64,000 nt of DNA from Flavivirga aquatica (GTDB lineage: Bacteria; Bacteroidota; Bacteroidia; Flavobacteriales; Flavobacteriaceae), in assembly GCF_001747085.1 (NCBI RefSeq), contig NZ_MDJD01000047.1, positions 62,001 to 126,000 of the forward strand. Direction: 5' to 3'. Each line of letters opens with the position of its first letter. Positions within the stretch are counted from its first letter, which is position 1. The translations under genes and the position numbers were made by a program. Below the pieces are notes generated by a model. That model saw only the letters and a program-made list of their open reading frames with translations, had not been told where the DNA came from and searched no databases. This document shows positions 10,484 through 18,944 of this stretch, one piece after another.

Positions 10484-11818
10484 TTAATCTTTAAAGATTT
10501 TATTAGGGAATGTAACAACACTTTCAAACCCATTCTTTCCTATAGATGCTATTCCGAAAAAATAATTATCAATAACAATACCTTTTAAGGTAAATTCTGA
10601 AACATTTCCAACATAGCGACTGTAATCCCAGGTAGGAGATGTGGTATCTCGCCAATAAATTTTATAACCTATAGCTCCTTTAACTTTGTTCCATTTAAAT
10701 TTAACAGAGGGTTGTACAATACCTCCAATAGCTACATGCATTGGAGCAGGAGGAGCAGATGCAATACTTGCCAAGTTTATAGCGTTTATGGCTGTAAGTT
10801 TTTTTGCATATTCAAAATTAACATGCTCAATAACATCTCCATATTTAATACCATTTTCTTCGCGAATGTCTTGATGTTGTTGCGTGTAATTTTCATGAGC
10901 TTCCATAATTCTAATACCAGAATACCCCAAATCATTAAATGGACGATGATGTCCACCTCTTCCAAAACGATCTAACCGATAAACCATCATTGGATTCATC
11001 TCGGGCATATAAGTTTTAGTGGTCTTATATATATAACGTGCTAATTGACGTGAAATACCATCAACCTCACCGCCATAAAAACGACGTAAAGTTCTTTCGC
11101 GTTCAGTTTCGGTAGGGGCAACCGGTTCAGAAAATATTCTAAAGGTTCTATTGTCTATTACACCATCAATACCTTTAATGTTTCCAATCATGTCGTTATT
11201 TAAAACGCCTATTATATCCCAATTTTTTTCTTTAGCATACTTTGCTAATCCAGCACCTCCAAAAAGACCTTGTTCTTCACCAGAAAGACCAACATAAATA
11301 ATACTGCTTTCAAATTTATATTGACTTAGTACTCTTGCTGCTTCAATAGTGCCTGCCATTCCAGAAGCATTGTCATTAGCACCTGGAGCATCTGTATTAT
11401 AATCCATGGTGTCACTAGCACGAGAATCGATATCCCCACTCATAATTATATAACGATTTGGATATTTTGTTCCTTTTTGAATAGCAACAACGTTAACAAC
11501 CCAAGCGTCATGTGGTACACGTTTATTACCTTTTTTGGAAACAAAGTCTTTTTGGTAAAACACATTCAAGCAATTATGACATGTTTTTGAAATAGTTTCG
11601 AATTCAGATTTTATCCAACGCCTTGCAGCACCAATACCTCTAGTGTTTGAAAGTGTATCACTAAATGTATTTCTTGTACCAAAATTAACAAGTGTTAGTA
11701 TATCTTTTTGGATTCTTTTTTCGGAAATACTATCAATAATAGCATATAGTTGTTGATTTGTTTGAGCAACTATTACATATGAAAATAGAAGTGAAATTGT
11801 AAATATAAGAGACTTCAT
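10484..11818 (-). CDS. Secreted M28-family metallopeptidase
   Basis: 444 residues with a signal peptide (to YVIVAQT). The M28 core includes IMSGDIDSRASD, DAPGANDNASG (bridging Asp), SGEEQGLFGG (general-base Glu and ligand Glu), NNDMIGN and IMEAHENY (distal His ligand). The first ligand, usually His in (S/T)GHxDS, is Asp in this protein (GDIDS); the rest of the site is conserved. Residues about 355-440 look like a fibronectin type III-like domain (SVKFKWNKVKGAIGYKIYW). It is transcribed just ahead of the M1 gene and 1 bp after the DUF6265 gene, suggesting an operon of secreted peptide-degrading enzymes. Confidence 0.88.
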   Translation of the reverse strand: MKSLIFTISLLFSYVIVAQTNQQLYAIIDSISEKRIQKDILTLVNFGTRNTFSDTLSNTRGIGAARRWIKSEFETISKTCHNCLNVFYQKDFVSKKGNKRVPHDAWVVNVVAIQKGTKYPNRYIIMSGDIDSRASDTMDYNTDAPGANDNASGMAGTIEAARVLSQYKFESSIIYVGLSGEEQGLFGGAGLAKYAKEKNWDIIGVLNNDMIGNIKGIDGVIDNRTFRIFSEPVAPTETERERTLRRFYGGEVDGISRQLARYIYKTTKTYMPEMNPMMVYRLDRFGRGGHHRPFNDLGYSGIRIMEAHENYTQQHQDIREENGIKYGDVIEHVNFEYAKKLTAINAINLASIASAPPAPMHVAIGGIVQPSVKFKWNKVKGAIGYKIYWRDTTSPTWDYSRYVGNVSEFTLKGIVIDNYFFGIASIGKNGFESVVTFPNKIFKD

Positions 11819-11819
11819 A

Positions 11820-12290
11820 TTATTTAGTATAATTGAATTTAACAGTTTTTATAGAGCCATCTTTTTGATGTATATCTACATATACATTCATTTCATTAGA
11901 ATTTATTTTTTCAAAAGTCATGCCTTCAAAAATGACTTTAGTTGGCGTGATTTTTTTTAAAGGAAAGTCTATGGTTTCATCTTTTGCTTCCCAACCTTTT
12001 AAATCATTATTAAAGTGTTTTAATTGAAGTATGAGTGTGTTATTTATTTCTCTAATAATTTCTATTTCATAAAATACAACACGCCCTTTATCAATAAGTT
12101 TAAAGGTTGCCATCATGGAGTCTCCAGAGGGTTCACTCCAATTTTCTTCTGTAATACCTCCAAAAGCTTCTCCTTTCCAATTACCAGAAATCCATGATAT
12201 ATTTTCTAATTTGGATCCAAGAGTTTGAGTTTTTTGAGCTATTAGAGTTGTAGATATTAAGAATAAGTATATAATAACTAGCTTTTTCAT
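11820..12290 (-). CDS. DUF6265-type small secreted protein
   Basis: 156 residues with a signal peptide ending near LIAQK. The mature part carries the signature of the family: a WISGNWKGE motif followed by EENWSEPSGDSMMATF and a lipocalin-like run of beta strands. Its biochemical role is not known. It is the first gene of the leftward group with the M28 and M1 peptidases (1-bp gap to the M28 gene), so it may be co-expressed with them. Confidence 0.75.
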   Translation of the reverse strand: MKKLVIIYLFLISTTLIAQKTQTLGSKLENISWISGNWKGEAFGGITEENWSEPSGDSMMATFKLIDKGRVVFYEIEIIREINNTLILQLKHFNNDLKGWEAKDETIDFPLKKITPTKVIFEGMTFEKINSNEMNVYVDIHQKDGSIKTVKFNYTK

Positions 12291-12323
12291 GTTTTTTTAT
12301 TTTTATCTAATTTAATGAAAATA

Positions 12324-12358
12324 GAAAACGCCTCAAAAATATCTCTTGAAGCGTTTTT
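12324..12358 (-). terminator. Intrinsic terminator of the beta-oxidation operon
   Basis: Imperfect stem AAAACGCcTCAA / TTGAAGCGTTTT (one mismatch) with an 8-nt loop. It lies 37 bp past the stop of the acyl-CoA dehydrogenase gene on the minus strand. Confidence 0.7.
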
Positions 12359-12394
12359 AGAATTGAGCTAGTCACACTATAATACTATTTATAG

Positions 12395-14197
12395 CTATAA
12401 GGTATACTTGTTTTCTGTGATTACTTTTTTAGCAATAATATCTCTTAATTCTATAATGTTGGGCATGTTTACATATTTAATGTAACGCTTAAGTCCCATA
12501 AGCATCATACGTTGTTCATCTCCCGAAGAGAAAGAAATAATAGAATGTTTCCCAGCAGTTTCAATAACATCAATAGCATGGAATAAATTTAATTTAGCCA
12601 TAGCTATTTGTTCCTTTACATTATCTTCTCCATTTTTTTTAACCATTTTTTCTGCACGTAAAATAGCAGATTCAGCAATGTATATTTGAATTAGTATGTC
12701 TGATGAGGCTAACATTAATTGTTGGTGTTGTTCAATTTTTTCACCATATTTTTGTAAAGCAGCACCAGCTACCATTAAAAATAGTTTTTTAAGGTTTTTT
12801 ACAATACTTTTTTCTTCAGAAAATAATTCAGAAAAATCAGGAGTGTCAAAAGAAGGAATACCAGTTAACTCATTAGCAACTGCTGTAGCAGGGCCTAATA
12901 AATCGACATGACCTTTCATTGCTTTTTTTATAAGCATGCCAATACTTAACATTCTGTTAATCTCGTTGGTACCCTCATAAATTCTAGCAATACGAGCATC
13001 TCTCCATGTAGATTCAATTGGAGTTTCTTCAGAGAAGCCCATACCTCCAAAAATTTGAATACCCTCATCTGTACATCTTTGAGTATATTCTGAAACGGCC
13101 ACTTTTAAAATAGAACATTCTATGGCATATTCTTCAACACCTTTTAATTCAGCTTCCTGATGGGTGTCTTTTCCGTTATTTCGTCTTAATTCTATACGAT
13201 CTTCAATATTTTTTGCAGCACGATAACTAGCTGCTTCTCCAACCCAACAGTTGGTAGCCATTTCAGCAATTTTTTGTCTAATCGCTCCAAAACTAGAAAT
13301 AGGTGTTTTAAATTGAATACGCTCATTAGCATATTTTACAGATTCTGTGATAACACGGCGTTGTGCATCTAAACAAGCAGCGGCTAATTTTATTCTCCCT
13401 ACATTTAAGGCATTCATAGCTATTTTAAAGCCATTCCCTCTTGAGGAAAGCATGTTTTCGACAGGGACTACTGTTTCATTAAAAAATACTTGTCTTGTCG
13501 AGGATGCTCGAATTCCAAGCTTATGTTCTTCTTCTCCTAATGTAATACCATTAGGATTTTCAGGATCATATTCAATAATAAATCCTGTAATATTTTTGTC
13601 ATCTTCAATACGAGCAAAAACGATCATAACGCTACAAAAACCAGCATTTGATATCCACATTTTTTGTCCAGTAATACGATATGTTTTTCCGTCTTCAGAT
13701 AAAACGGCTTTAGTTTTTCCAGAGTTGGCATCACTACCCGCACTTGGTTCTGTTAAGCAGTAAGCTCCAAACCATTCGCCACTAGCTAATTTTGGAACGT
13801 ATTTTTGTTTTTGCTCTTCAGTACCATATAGTGTAATTGGCATAGTACCAATACCGGTATGCGCACCAAAAGCAGTACTAAAAGAGCCTGTGGCTCCAGA
13901 AATGTAATCACAAACTAACATGGTTGAAATGAATCCCATTCCCATGCCTCCGTATTCTTCAGGTATAGAAACACTTAAAAATCCTAGCTCTCCAGCTTTA
14001 CGCATACAAGACTCTGTTAGCTTATAATCCTTTTTTTCAAACTGTGCCTTTTTTGCCCAAATTTCTCTGTCTACAAATTCGGTAACAGCCTCTTTCATCA
14101 TGAGTTGTTCTTCATTGAAATCTTCGGGTGTGAATATATCTTCGCAATTGATTTCTTTGACTAAGAATTGACCACCACGTAAAATGTCTTTTTCCAT
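12395..14197 (-). CDS. Acyl-CoA dehydrogenase
   Basis: 600 residues, longer than the ~380 of classic short/medium-chain enzymes, as in very-long-chain-type or bacterial FadE2-like forms. The ACAD core occupies about 25-430: the FAD/substrate region YCLTEPSAGSDANS and MWISNAGF, and the C-terminal core IFGGMGFSEETPIE with RIYEGTNEINRM carrying the expected catalytic-glutamate segment. A C-terminal helical extension (about 440-600) is present. It catalyses the first, FAD-dependent step of fatty-acid beta-oxidation. It is the last gene of the leftward marR-fadN-(S23)-fadA-ACAD group. Confidence 0.92.
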   Translation of the reverse strand: MEKDILRGGQFLVKEINCEDIFTPEDFNEEQLMMKEAVTEFVDREIWAKKAQFEKKDYKLTESCMRKAGELGFLSVSIPEEYGGMGMGFISTMLVCDYISGATGSFSTAFGAHTGIGTMPITLYGTEEQKQKYVPKLASGEWFGAYCLTEPSAGSDANSGKTKAVLSEDGKTYRITGQKMWISNAGFCSVMIVFARIEDDKNITGFIIEYDPENPNGITLGEEEHKLGIRASSTRQVFFNETVVPVENMLSSRGNGFKIAMNALNVGRIKLAAACLDAQRRVITESVKYANERIQFKTPISSFGAIRQKIAEMATNCWVGEAASYRAAKNIEDRIELRRNNGKDTHQEAELKGVEEYAIECSILKVAVSEYTQRCTDEGIQIFGGMGFSEETPIESTWRDARIARIYEGTNEINRMLSIGMLIKKAMKGHVDLLGPATAVANELTGIPSFDTPDFSELFSEEKSIVKNLKKLFLMVAGAALQKYGEKIEQHQQLMLASSDILIQIYIAESAILRAEKMVKKNGEDNVKEQIAMAKLNLFHAIDVIETAGKHSIISFSSGDEQRMMLMGLKRYIKYVNMPNIIELRDIIAKKVITENKYTL

Positions 14198-14307
14198 TAG
14201 TTTAGTTTTTTGAGATTATGGACAGTTAGATTGATAGAATCTAGACTGTTTGTAATTATTTTATATTGTTTTGAAGTCTAATTTTTAGGCTTCTAATTAT
14301 TTAATTT

Positions 14308-15501
14308 CTAGTTAAGAAATTCAAATATCCCACAAGCACCTTGTCCTGTTCCTACACACATGGTTACAGCTCCATATTTACCTTTCATATCACGCTTACG
14401 CATTTCATCAAATAATTGAACAGATAATTTAGCTCCTGTACAACCTAATGGGTGACCAAGTGCTATGGCACCGCCATTAACGTTTACGATATCTGGATTT
14501 AGATTTAATTCTCTAATTACAGCAAGTGATTGCGAAGCAAAAGCTTCATTTAACTCAATAAGTTCTAAATCGCTTTGTTGTAAACCGGATTGTTTCAATG
14601 CTTTAGGAATGGCTTTAACGGGGCCAATCCCCATAATGCGAGGTTCTACACCTGCTGCTGCATAGTTAACTAAGCGTGCTATAGGTTCAAGGTTTAATTC
14701 TTTAACCATGGCCTCACTCATAATCATAACAAAAGCAGCACCGTCACTCATTTGTGATGAGTTTCCTGCAGTTACACTTCCGCCTTGAGCAAATACAGCA
14801 CGTAATTTAGCTAAGGCTTGAATACTTGTGCCTTTACGAGGACCTTCGTCTTTTGTAACTGTATATTTTTTTGTTGCTTTTTTTCCGTTGGTGTCAATGT
14901 AAGTTTGCTCAACATCTATAGGAACGATTTGATCTTGAAAACGATTTTCAGCTTGAGCTTTTAAAGCTTTTATATGTGAGTTGAATGCAAATTCATCTTG
15001 ATCTTCTCGAGATACTTTAAATTGATTCGCTACAGCTTCGGCAGTATTACCCATTCCCCAGTAATAATCTTCATGTCCTGCTTTAACAATATTATAATTT
15101 AGTTCAGGTTTAAAACCAGTCATAGGCACAGCACTCATACTTTCTGCTCCACCAGCAATAATACAGTCTGCCATACCTGCTTGAATTTTTGCTGTTGCTA
15201 TACCAATAGTTTCAATTCCTGACGAGCAAAAACGATTCACAGTGACTCCAGGAACATCTACAGACTCTAATCCCATTAACGAAATTAGCCTAGCCATATT
15301 TAGACCTTGAGAACCTTCAGGCATAGCATTACCAACAATGACATCGTCAATTCTGGTTTTGTCCAGTTGCGGTAGCTCTTTCATCATATGTTGTATGGTT
15401 TCAGCAGCTAACTCATCAGTTCTCTTAAATCTGAAAACTCCTTTTGGAGCTTTACCAACTGCTGTTCTGTATGCTTTTACGATATATGCTGTTTTGTTCA
15501 T
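14308..15501 (-). CDS. fadA: Acetyl-CoA C-acyltransferase (3-ketoacyl-CoA thiolase)
   Basis: 397 residues, the usual thiolase length. The active-site cysteine is in NRFCSSGIET (about residue 89), the His of the second loop is in NGGAIALGHPLG, and the final catalytic Cys is in CVGTGQGACG. It carries out thiolytic cleavage, the last step of the beta-oxidation cycle. It is flanked in the same orientation by the multifunctional hydratase/dehydrogenase upstream and the acyl-CoA dehydrogenase downstream. The 100-bp gaps on either side contain degenerate GAC/AAG-rich spacer sequence. Confidence 0.93.
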   Translation of the reverse strand: MNKTAYIVKAYRTAVGKAPKGVFRFKRTDELAAETIQHMMKELPQLDKTRIDDVIVGNAMPEGSQGLNMARLISLMGLESVDVPGVTVNRFCSSGIETIGIATAKIQAGMADCIIAGGAESMSAVPMTGFKPELNYNIVKAGHEDYYWGMGNTAEAVANQFKVSREDQDEFAFNSHIKALKAQAENRFQDQIVPIDVEQTYIDTNGKKATKKYTVTKDEGPRKGTSIQALAKLRAVFAQGGSVTAGNSSQMSDGAAFVMIMSEAMVKELNLEPIARLVNYAAAGVEPRIMGIGPVKAIPKALKQSGLQQSDLELIELNEAFASQSLAVIRELNLNPDIVNVNGGAIALGHPLGCTGAKLSVQLFDEMRKRDMKGKYGAVTMCVGTGQGACGIFEFLN

Positions 15502-15503
15502 AG

Positions 15504-15602
15504 TTATATTTTTGACTTAGAATGTTTTGACGTAGGACTTAAGACTTGCTCAAGTTTTCCATAATAACGTGTTAACATTCCTTGAATAGTTTGAATTTTT
15601 CT
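15504..15602 (-). pseudogene. In-frame continuation of the four-helix-bundle ORF beyond the UAA stop
   Basis: Same reading frame as the ORF ending at 15603. The 33 codons encode a helix (KIQTIQGMLTRYYGKLEQ) followed by a Ser/Lys-rich tail (LSPTSKHSKSKI) typical of S23-type C-termini, then UAA at 15504-15506. This is consistent with a single nonsense change in a once longer gene. Confidence 0.6.
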
Positions 15603-15905
15603 TTATAAGTGCTTGAATGTTTCCTCTGTGATATATCGAATTTCAAATAAAATTATCAGTTGGTTTTCCCATTCAGAAGCAGATCCTAACGTTGTTTCTA
15701 AATATTGTAAAAAATGTTTATCAGTACCTTTGCTTGTAACTTCAGTAATATTTGACGGAATTGATATAGAACAGCGTTGCATTTGACTAGATAAAGCGTA
15801 AACTTCAGATTTAGGAAATTTTTTAGTTGTTGAATAAGCTTCTTTAACGATACTTATGTCATCTTTCCAAATAGTTAATTTTCCATAGTTATGCCTTGCA
15901 GTCAT
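15603..15905 (-). CDS. Four-helix-bundle (S23 / IVS-encoded type) protein, apparently truncated
   Basis: 100 residues up to a UAA at 15603-15605. Features of the S23 family are visible: an N-terminal helix (LTIWKDDISIVKEAYS), SSQMQRCSISIPSNITEV (normally SIPSNIAEG) and the third helix FLQYLETTLGSASEWENQL, then YITEETFKHL. The family usually continues with a fourth helix. In the same frame after the UAA, 33 sense codons follow to a second stop at 15504 and read RKIQTIQGMLTRYYGKLEQV..., just what that helix should look like. So the gene seems to have a premature stop. It lies between fadA and the fadN-type gene and is not expected in a beta-oxidation operon. Function unknown. Confidence 0.7.
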   Translation of the reverse strand: MTARHNYGKLTIWKDDISIVKEAYSTTKKFPKSEVYALSSQMQRCSISIPSNITEVTSKGTDKHFLQYLETTLGSASEWENQLIILFEIRYITEETFKHL

Positions 15906-15970
15906 ATTTATTAATTTTTAAAATACTGTCTTATCGTCTTTCGTCATCTAGTCTTATGTCAAAAGATTTT

Positions 15971-18379
15971 TTAATTTCTCAACGGTTTTCCCGTTTTCAA
16001 CATATGCTGTATACGTTCTAATGTTTTTCGTTCTGTGCATAAACTTAAAAAGGCTTCGCGTTCTAGATCTAATAAGTATTGTTCACTTACTAAAGTTGGC
16101 TCAGATAGGTCGCCTCCTGCCATAACATAAGCTAGTTTGTTTGCTATTTTATGATCATGTTCACTAATATAATTAGAAGCTTCCATAGCGTCTGTTCCTA
16201 CTAAAAACATACCTAAAGCTTGTTTCCCTAATACTTTTACATCTTTACGTTTAACAGGTTTTGTATATCCTGCTTCTGCCATTAATTTGGCGTGTGCTTT
16301 GGCTGTTGCTATTTGTCTATCTTTATTTGTCACAACGATATCTTTTCCTTTTTGTAGGATTCCCATATCGAAGGCTTCATAAGCAGATGTTGCTACTTTA
16401 GCCATACCTATGGTTAAGAAGTATTCTTGTAAAGTGTTTAATTCTACATCTCCTTTTCTAAAAGTATCTGAAGCTCTTAAAGCCATTTCTTTAGATCCAG
16501 CTCCACCAGGGATAACACCTACACCAAATTCTACCAAACCAATATAAGTTTCGGCAGCAGCCACAACTTTGTCGGCATGCATCGATAATTCACAAGCGCC
16601 ACCAAGTGACATCCCATGAGGAGCAGAAATAGTAGGAATAGAGGAGTAGCGCATACGCATCATAGTATCTTGAAAATACTTAATAGCACCATTTAACTCA
16701 TCATATTCTTGTTCTACAGCCATCATGAATATCATACCAATGTTAGCACCCACAGAGAAATTGGAGCCTTGATTTCCTATTACTAAGCCTTCAAAATCCT
16801 TTTCGGCTAAATCGACTGCTTTATTTAAACCTGCTAAAACATCACCCCCTATGGTGTTCATTTTAGATTGGAATTCACAATTTAGAATACCATCACCTAA
16901 ATCTTCTATAACAACACCTGAGTTTTTAAAGACTTCTTTAGATTTTCTTATGTTATCTAATATGATGAATGCATCTTGACCAGGGATTTTTTCTTGGGAT
17001 TTCTTTGGAATATCATAAGCATAAGTTGCTCCATTTTTTATGGTATAGAATGATGAACTTCCAGATGCTAACATCTCATTTACCCATGGAGCAGGTTCTA
17101 AACCTTCAGCTTTCATGAGTTCAATACCTTTTTCTACGCCAATAGCATCCCAGATTTGAAATGGTCCATGTTCCCAACCAAATCCAGCTTTCATAGCATC
17201 ATCTATTTTATACAACTCGTCTGTTATTTCAGGTATTCTGTTGGTAACGTAAGCAAATAGCGAAGTAAAGCTTTTTCTGTAAAATTCACCAGCTTTATCT
17301 TTTCCTGATATTAATATTTTAAAACGATCTACAACTTTATCAACAGATTTTGTTAATTCTAACGTTGCATATTTTCCTTTTTTTGCAGAACGGTATTCTA
17401 AAGTATTAAGGTCTAATGATAAAATTTCTTTTTTACCATCTGTAGAAACTTGTTTCTTATAAAAACCTTGGTCAGTTTTGCTTCCTAACCATTTGTTTTC
17501 CATCATGGTATTGATGAAACCTGGTAATTTGAACAATTCTAAATGTTCATCTTTTTTGCAGTTTTCTTCAATGCCGTTAGCAACATGTACCAAAGTGTCT
17601 AAACCAACAACATCAACGGTTCTAAAAGTAGCAGACTTTGGTCTGCCAATAACAGGACCTGTTAATTTGTCGACATCCTCAATAGTTAAATTCATATCTT
17701 TAACTGTATGGAATAAACTCATTATGCTAAAAATACCAATTCTATTTCCAATAAAAGCAGGTGTATCTTTAGCTACTACAGCAGTTTTTCCTAAAAATTT
17801 TTCGCCATAGTTATTTAAAAAATTAATAACAGATGCATCTGTTTTTGGCCCAGGAATAATTTCAAATAATTTTAAGTATCGGGCAGGATTAAAAAAATGT
17901 GTTCCACAGAAGTGTTTTTGAAAATCATCACTTCTACCTTCACTCATAAATTTGATAGGAATTCCAGAAGTATTACTTGTTATCAATGTGCCAGGAGTTC
18001 TGTGTTCTTCAAGTTTTTCGAAAACACTTTTTTTAATATCTAAGCGTTCAACAACAACTTCCATGATCCAATCTACATGGGCTACTTTAGAAATATCATC
18101 GTCAAGGTTTCCTGTAGTAATTCTACTAGCAAATTTTTGATGATAAATAGGGGAGGGCTTAGATTTTAAAGAAGCAGTGAGAGCATCATTTACCAAACGA
18201 TTTCTTACGACTTTATCTTTTAGTGTTAAGCCTTTTGCTTTTTCTTTATCATTAAGTTCTTTAGGAACTATATCTAATAATAATACATCTACACCAATGT
18301 TAGCGAAATGACATGCAATGCCGCTTCCCATAATTCCAGAACCAATAATGGCTACTTTTTTAATTCTTCGTTTGCTCAT
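15971..18379 (-). CDS. 3-hydroxyacyl-CoA dehydrogenase / enoyl-CoA hydratase fusion (FadN/FadB type)
   Basis: 802 residues. The N-terminal NAD-binding Rossmann motif is VAIIGSGIMGSGIACHFAN, followed by the dehydrogenase core (TSNTSGIPI, then CGTHFFNPARYLKLFE, which includes the catalytic His) and C-terminal dehydrogenase domains to about residue 450. The crotonase/hydratase domain is at the C-terminal side (about 490-700) with SNFSVGANIGM and the oxyanion-hole segment SLGGACELSMHAD. This dehydrogenase-first order matches FadN-type enzymes rather than hydratase-first E. coli FadB. It performs the two middle steps of the cycle. It follows marR by 13 bp, so the two are clearly co-transcribed. 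Confidence 0.92.
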   Translation of the reverse strand: MSKRRIKKVAIIGSGIMGSGIACHFANIGVDVLLLDIVPKELNDKEKAKGLTLKDKVVRNRLVNDALTASLKSKPSPIYHQKFASRITTGNLDDDISKVAHVDWIMEVVVERLDIKKSVFEKLEEHRTPGTLITSNTSGIPIKFMSEGRSDDFQKHFCGTHFFNPARYLKLFEIIPGPKTDASVINFLNNYGEKFLGKTAVVAKDTPAFIGNRIGIFSIMSLFHTVKDMNLTIEDVDKLTGPVIGRPKSATFRTVDVVGLDTLVHVANGIEENCKKDEHLELFKLPGFINTMMENKWLGSKTDQGFYKKQVSTDGKKEILSLDLNTLEYRSAKKGKYATLELTKSVDKVVDRFKILISGKDKAGEFYRKSFTSLFAYVTNRIPEITDELYKIDDAMKAGFGWEHGPFQIWDAIGVEKGIELMKAEGLEPAPWVNEMLASGSSSFYTIKNGATYAYDIPKKSQEKIPGQDAFIILDNIRKSKEVFKNSGVVIEDLGDGILNCEFQSKMNTIGGDVLAGLNKAVDLAEKDFEGLVIGNQGSNFSVGANIGMIFMMAVEQEYDELNGAIKYFQDTMMRMRYSSIPTISAPHGMSLGGACELSMHADKVVAAAETYIGLVEFGVGVIPGGAGSKEMALRASDTFRKGDVELNTLQEYFLTIGMAKVATSAYEAFDMGILQKGKDIVVTNKDRQIATAKAHAKLMAEAGYTKPVKRKDVKVLGKQALGMFLVGTDAMEASNYISEHDHKIANKLAYVMAGGDLSEPTLVSEQYLLDLEREAFLSLCTERKTLERIQHMLKTGKPLRN

Positions 18380-18392
18380 TCTAAATTGTTAA

Positions 18393-18836
18393 CTATTCGG
18401 ATTGATTGTATATTTTTTTATTTGAAACTATATCATTAATAACTTCTGCAACTTCATAAAAATGCCTTAATTTTTCTTCTGGAATATTATTAGTTATAGC
18501 TTCATTGAATGTTAAGACTTTCTTTTTAGAATAGTCTCTTTTTTCTAGACCAAAATCGGTAAGTGAAATGATAACACCACGACCGTCTTCAGGATTAGGT
18601 TTACGTTGAATTAAACCCTTTTTTTCCATTGTTTTTAAGATTCTAGATAAACTAGTTGCTTCCATTCCCATTTTTGGTCCTAAAGCAGTAGAAGGCGTAC
18701 CTTTTTCAGGATCTATACTTAATAAAGTAAATCCTGTAGCCATCGTGCTATCAAATTTAGCAGCTTCCTCATTATACATTTTTTGAACCGCTAACCATGT
18801 AGTCCTTAGTACATAATCAATAGTTTTATCTTTCAT
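18393..18836 (-). CDS. MarR-family transcriptional regulator of the beta-oxidation operon
   Basis: 147 residues. The winged-helix core includes ALGPKMGMEATSLSRILKTMEKKGLIQR (recognition helix region) and the wing NPEDGRGVIISLTDFG, the standard MarR 'D.RG..v.lT..G' signature. It is the first gene of the leftward operon with fadN-type, fadA and ACAD genes. A perfect palindrome over its own promoter is the likely operator. By analogy with FadR/FabT/PfaR-like regulators it probably senses an acyl-CoA or free fatty acid; the ligand is not visible in the sequence. Confidence 0.88.
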   Translation of the reverse strand: MKDKTIDYVLRTTWLAVQKMYNEEAAKFDSTMATGFTLLSIDPEKGTPSTALGPKMGMEATSLSRILKTMEKKGLIQRKPNPEDGRGVIISLTDFGLEKRDYSKKKVLTFNEAITNNIPEEKLRHFYEVAEVINDIVSNKKIYNQSE

Positions 18837-18855
18837 TTCTTTAGCTTGACGAGTT

Positions 18856-18863
18856 CAAAGATA
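18856..18863 (-). promoter_or_regulatory. -7 promoter element of the marR-fad operon
   Basis: On the minus strand this reads TATCTTTG, matching the Bacteroidota TAnnTTTG element. It lies 19 bp upstream of the marR ATG. The -33 position falls within the adjoining palindrome. Confidence 0.65.
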
Positions 18864-18869
18864 AATAAT

Positions 18870-18891
18870 TTTATTATGCATGCATAATAAA
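18870..18891. promoter_or_regulatory. Perfect 22-bp palindrome, likely MarR operator
   Basis: The half-site TTATTATGCA is followed directly by its exact complement TGCATAATAA, with one more T/A pair outside. It covers the -33 side of the marR promoter, six bases upstream of the -7 element, so a bound dimer would block RNA polymerase. Perfect symmetry of this length just upstream of a MarR gene is the usual autoregulatory operator layout. Confidence 0.8.
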
Positions 18892-18944
18892 TTGTGTTAA
18901 AATTTGTACTTACCCTTGTAGATTAAATATACTACAGTATTTTT

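Noticed and set aside
13347-13763. 138-aa plus-strand ORF inside the acyl-CoA dehydrogenase gene
   Set aside because: Antisense shadow of a well-conserved enzyme gene.
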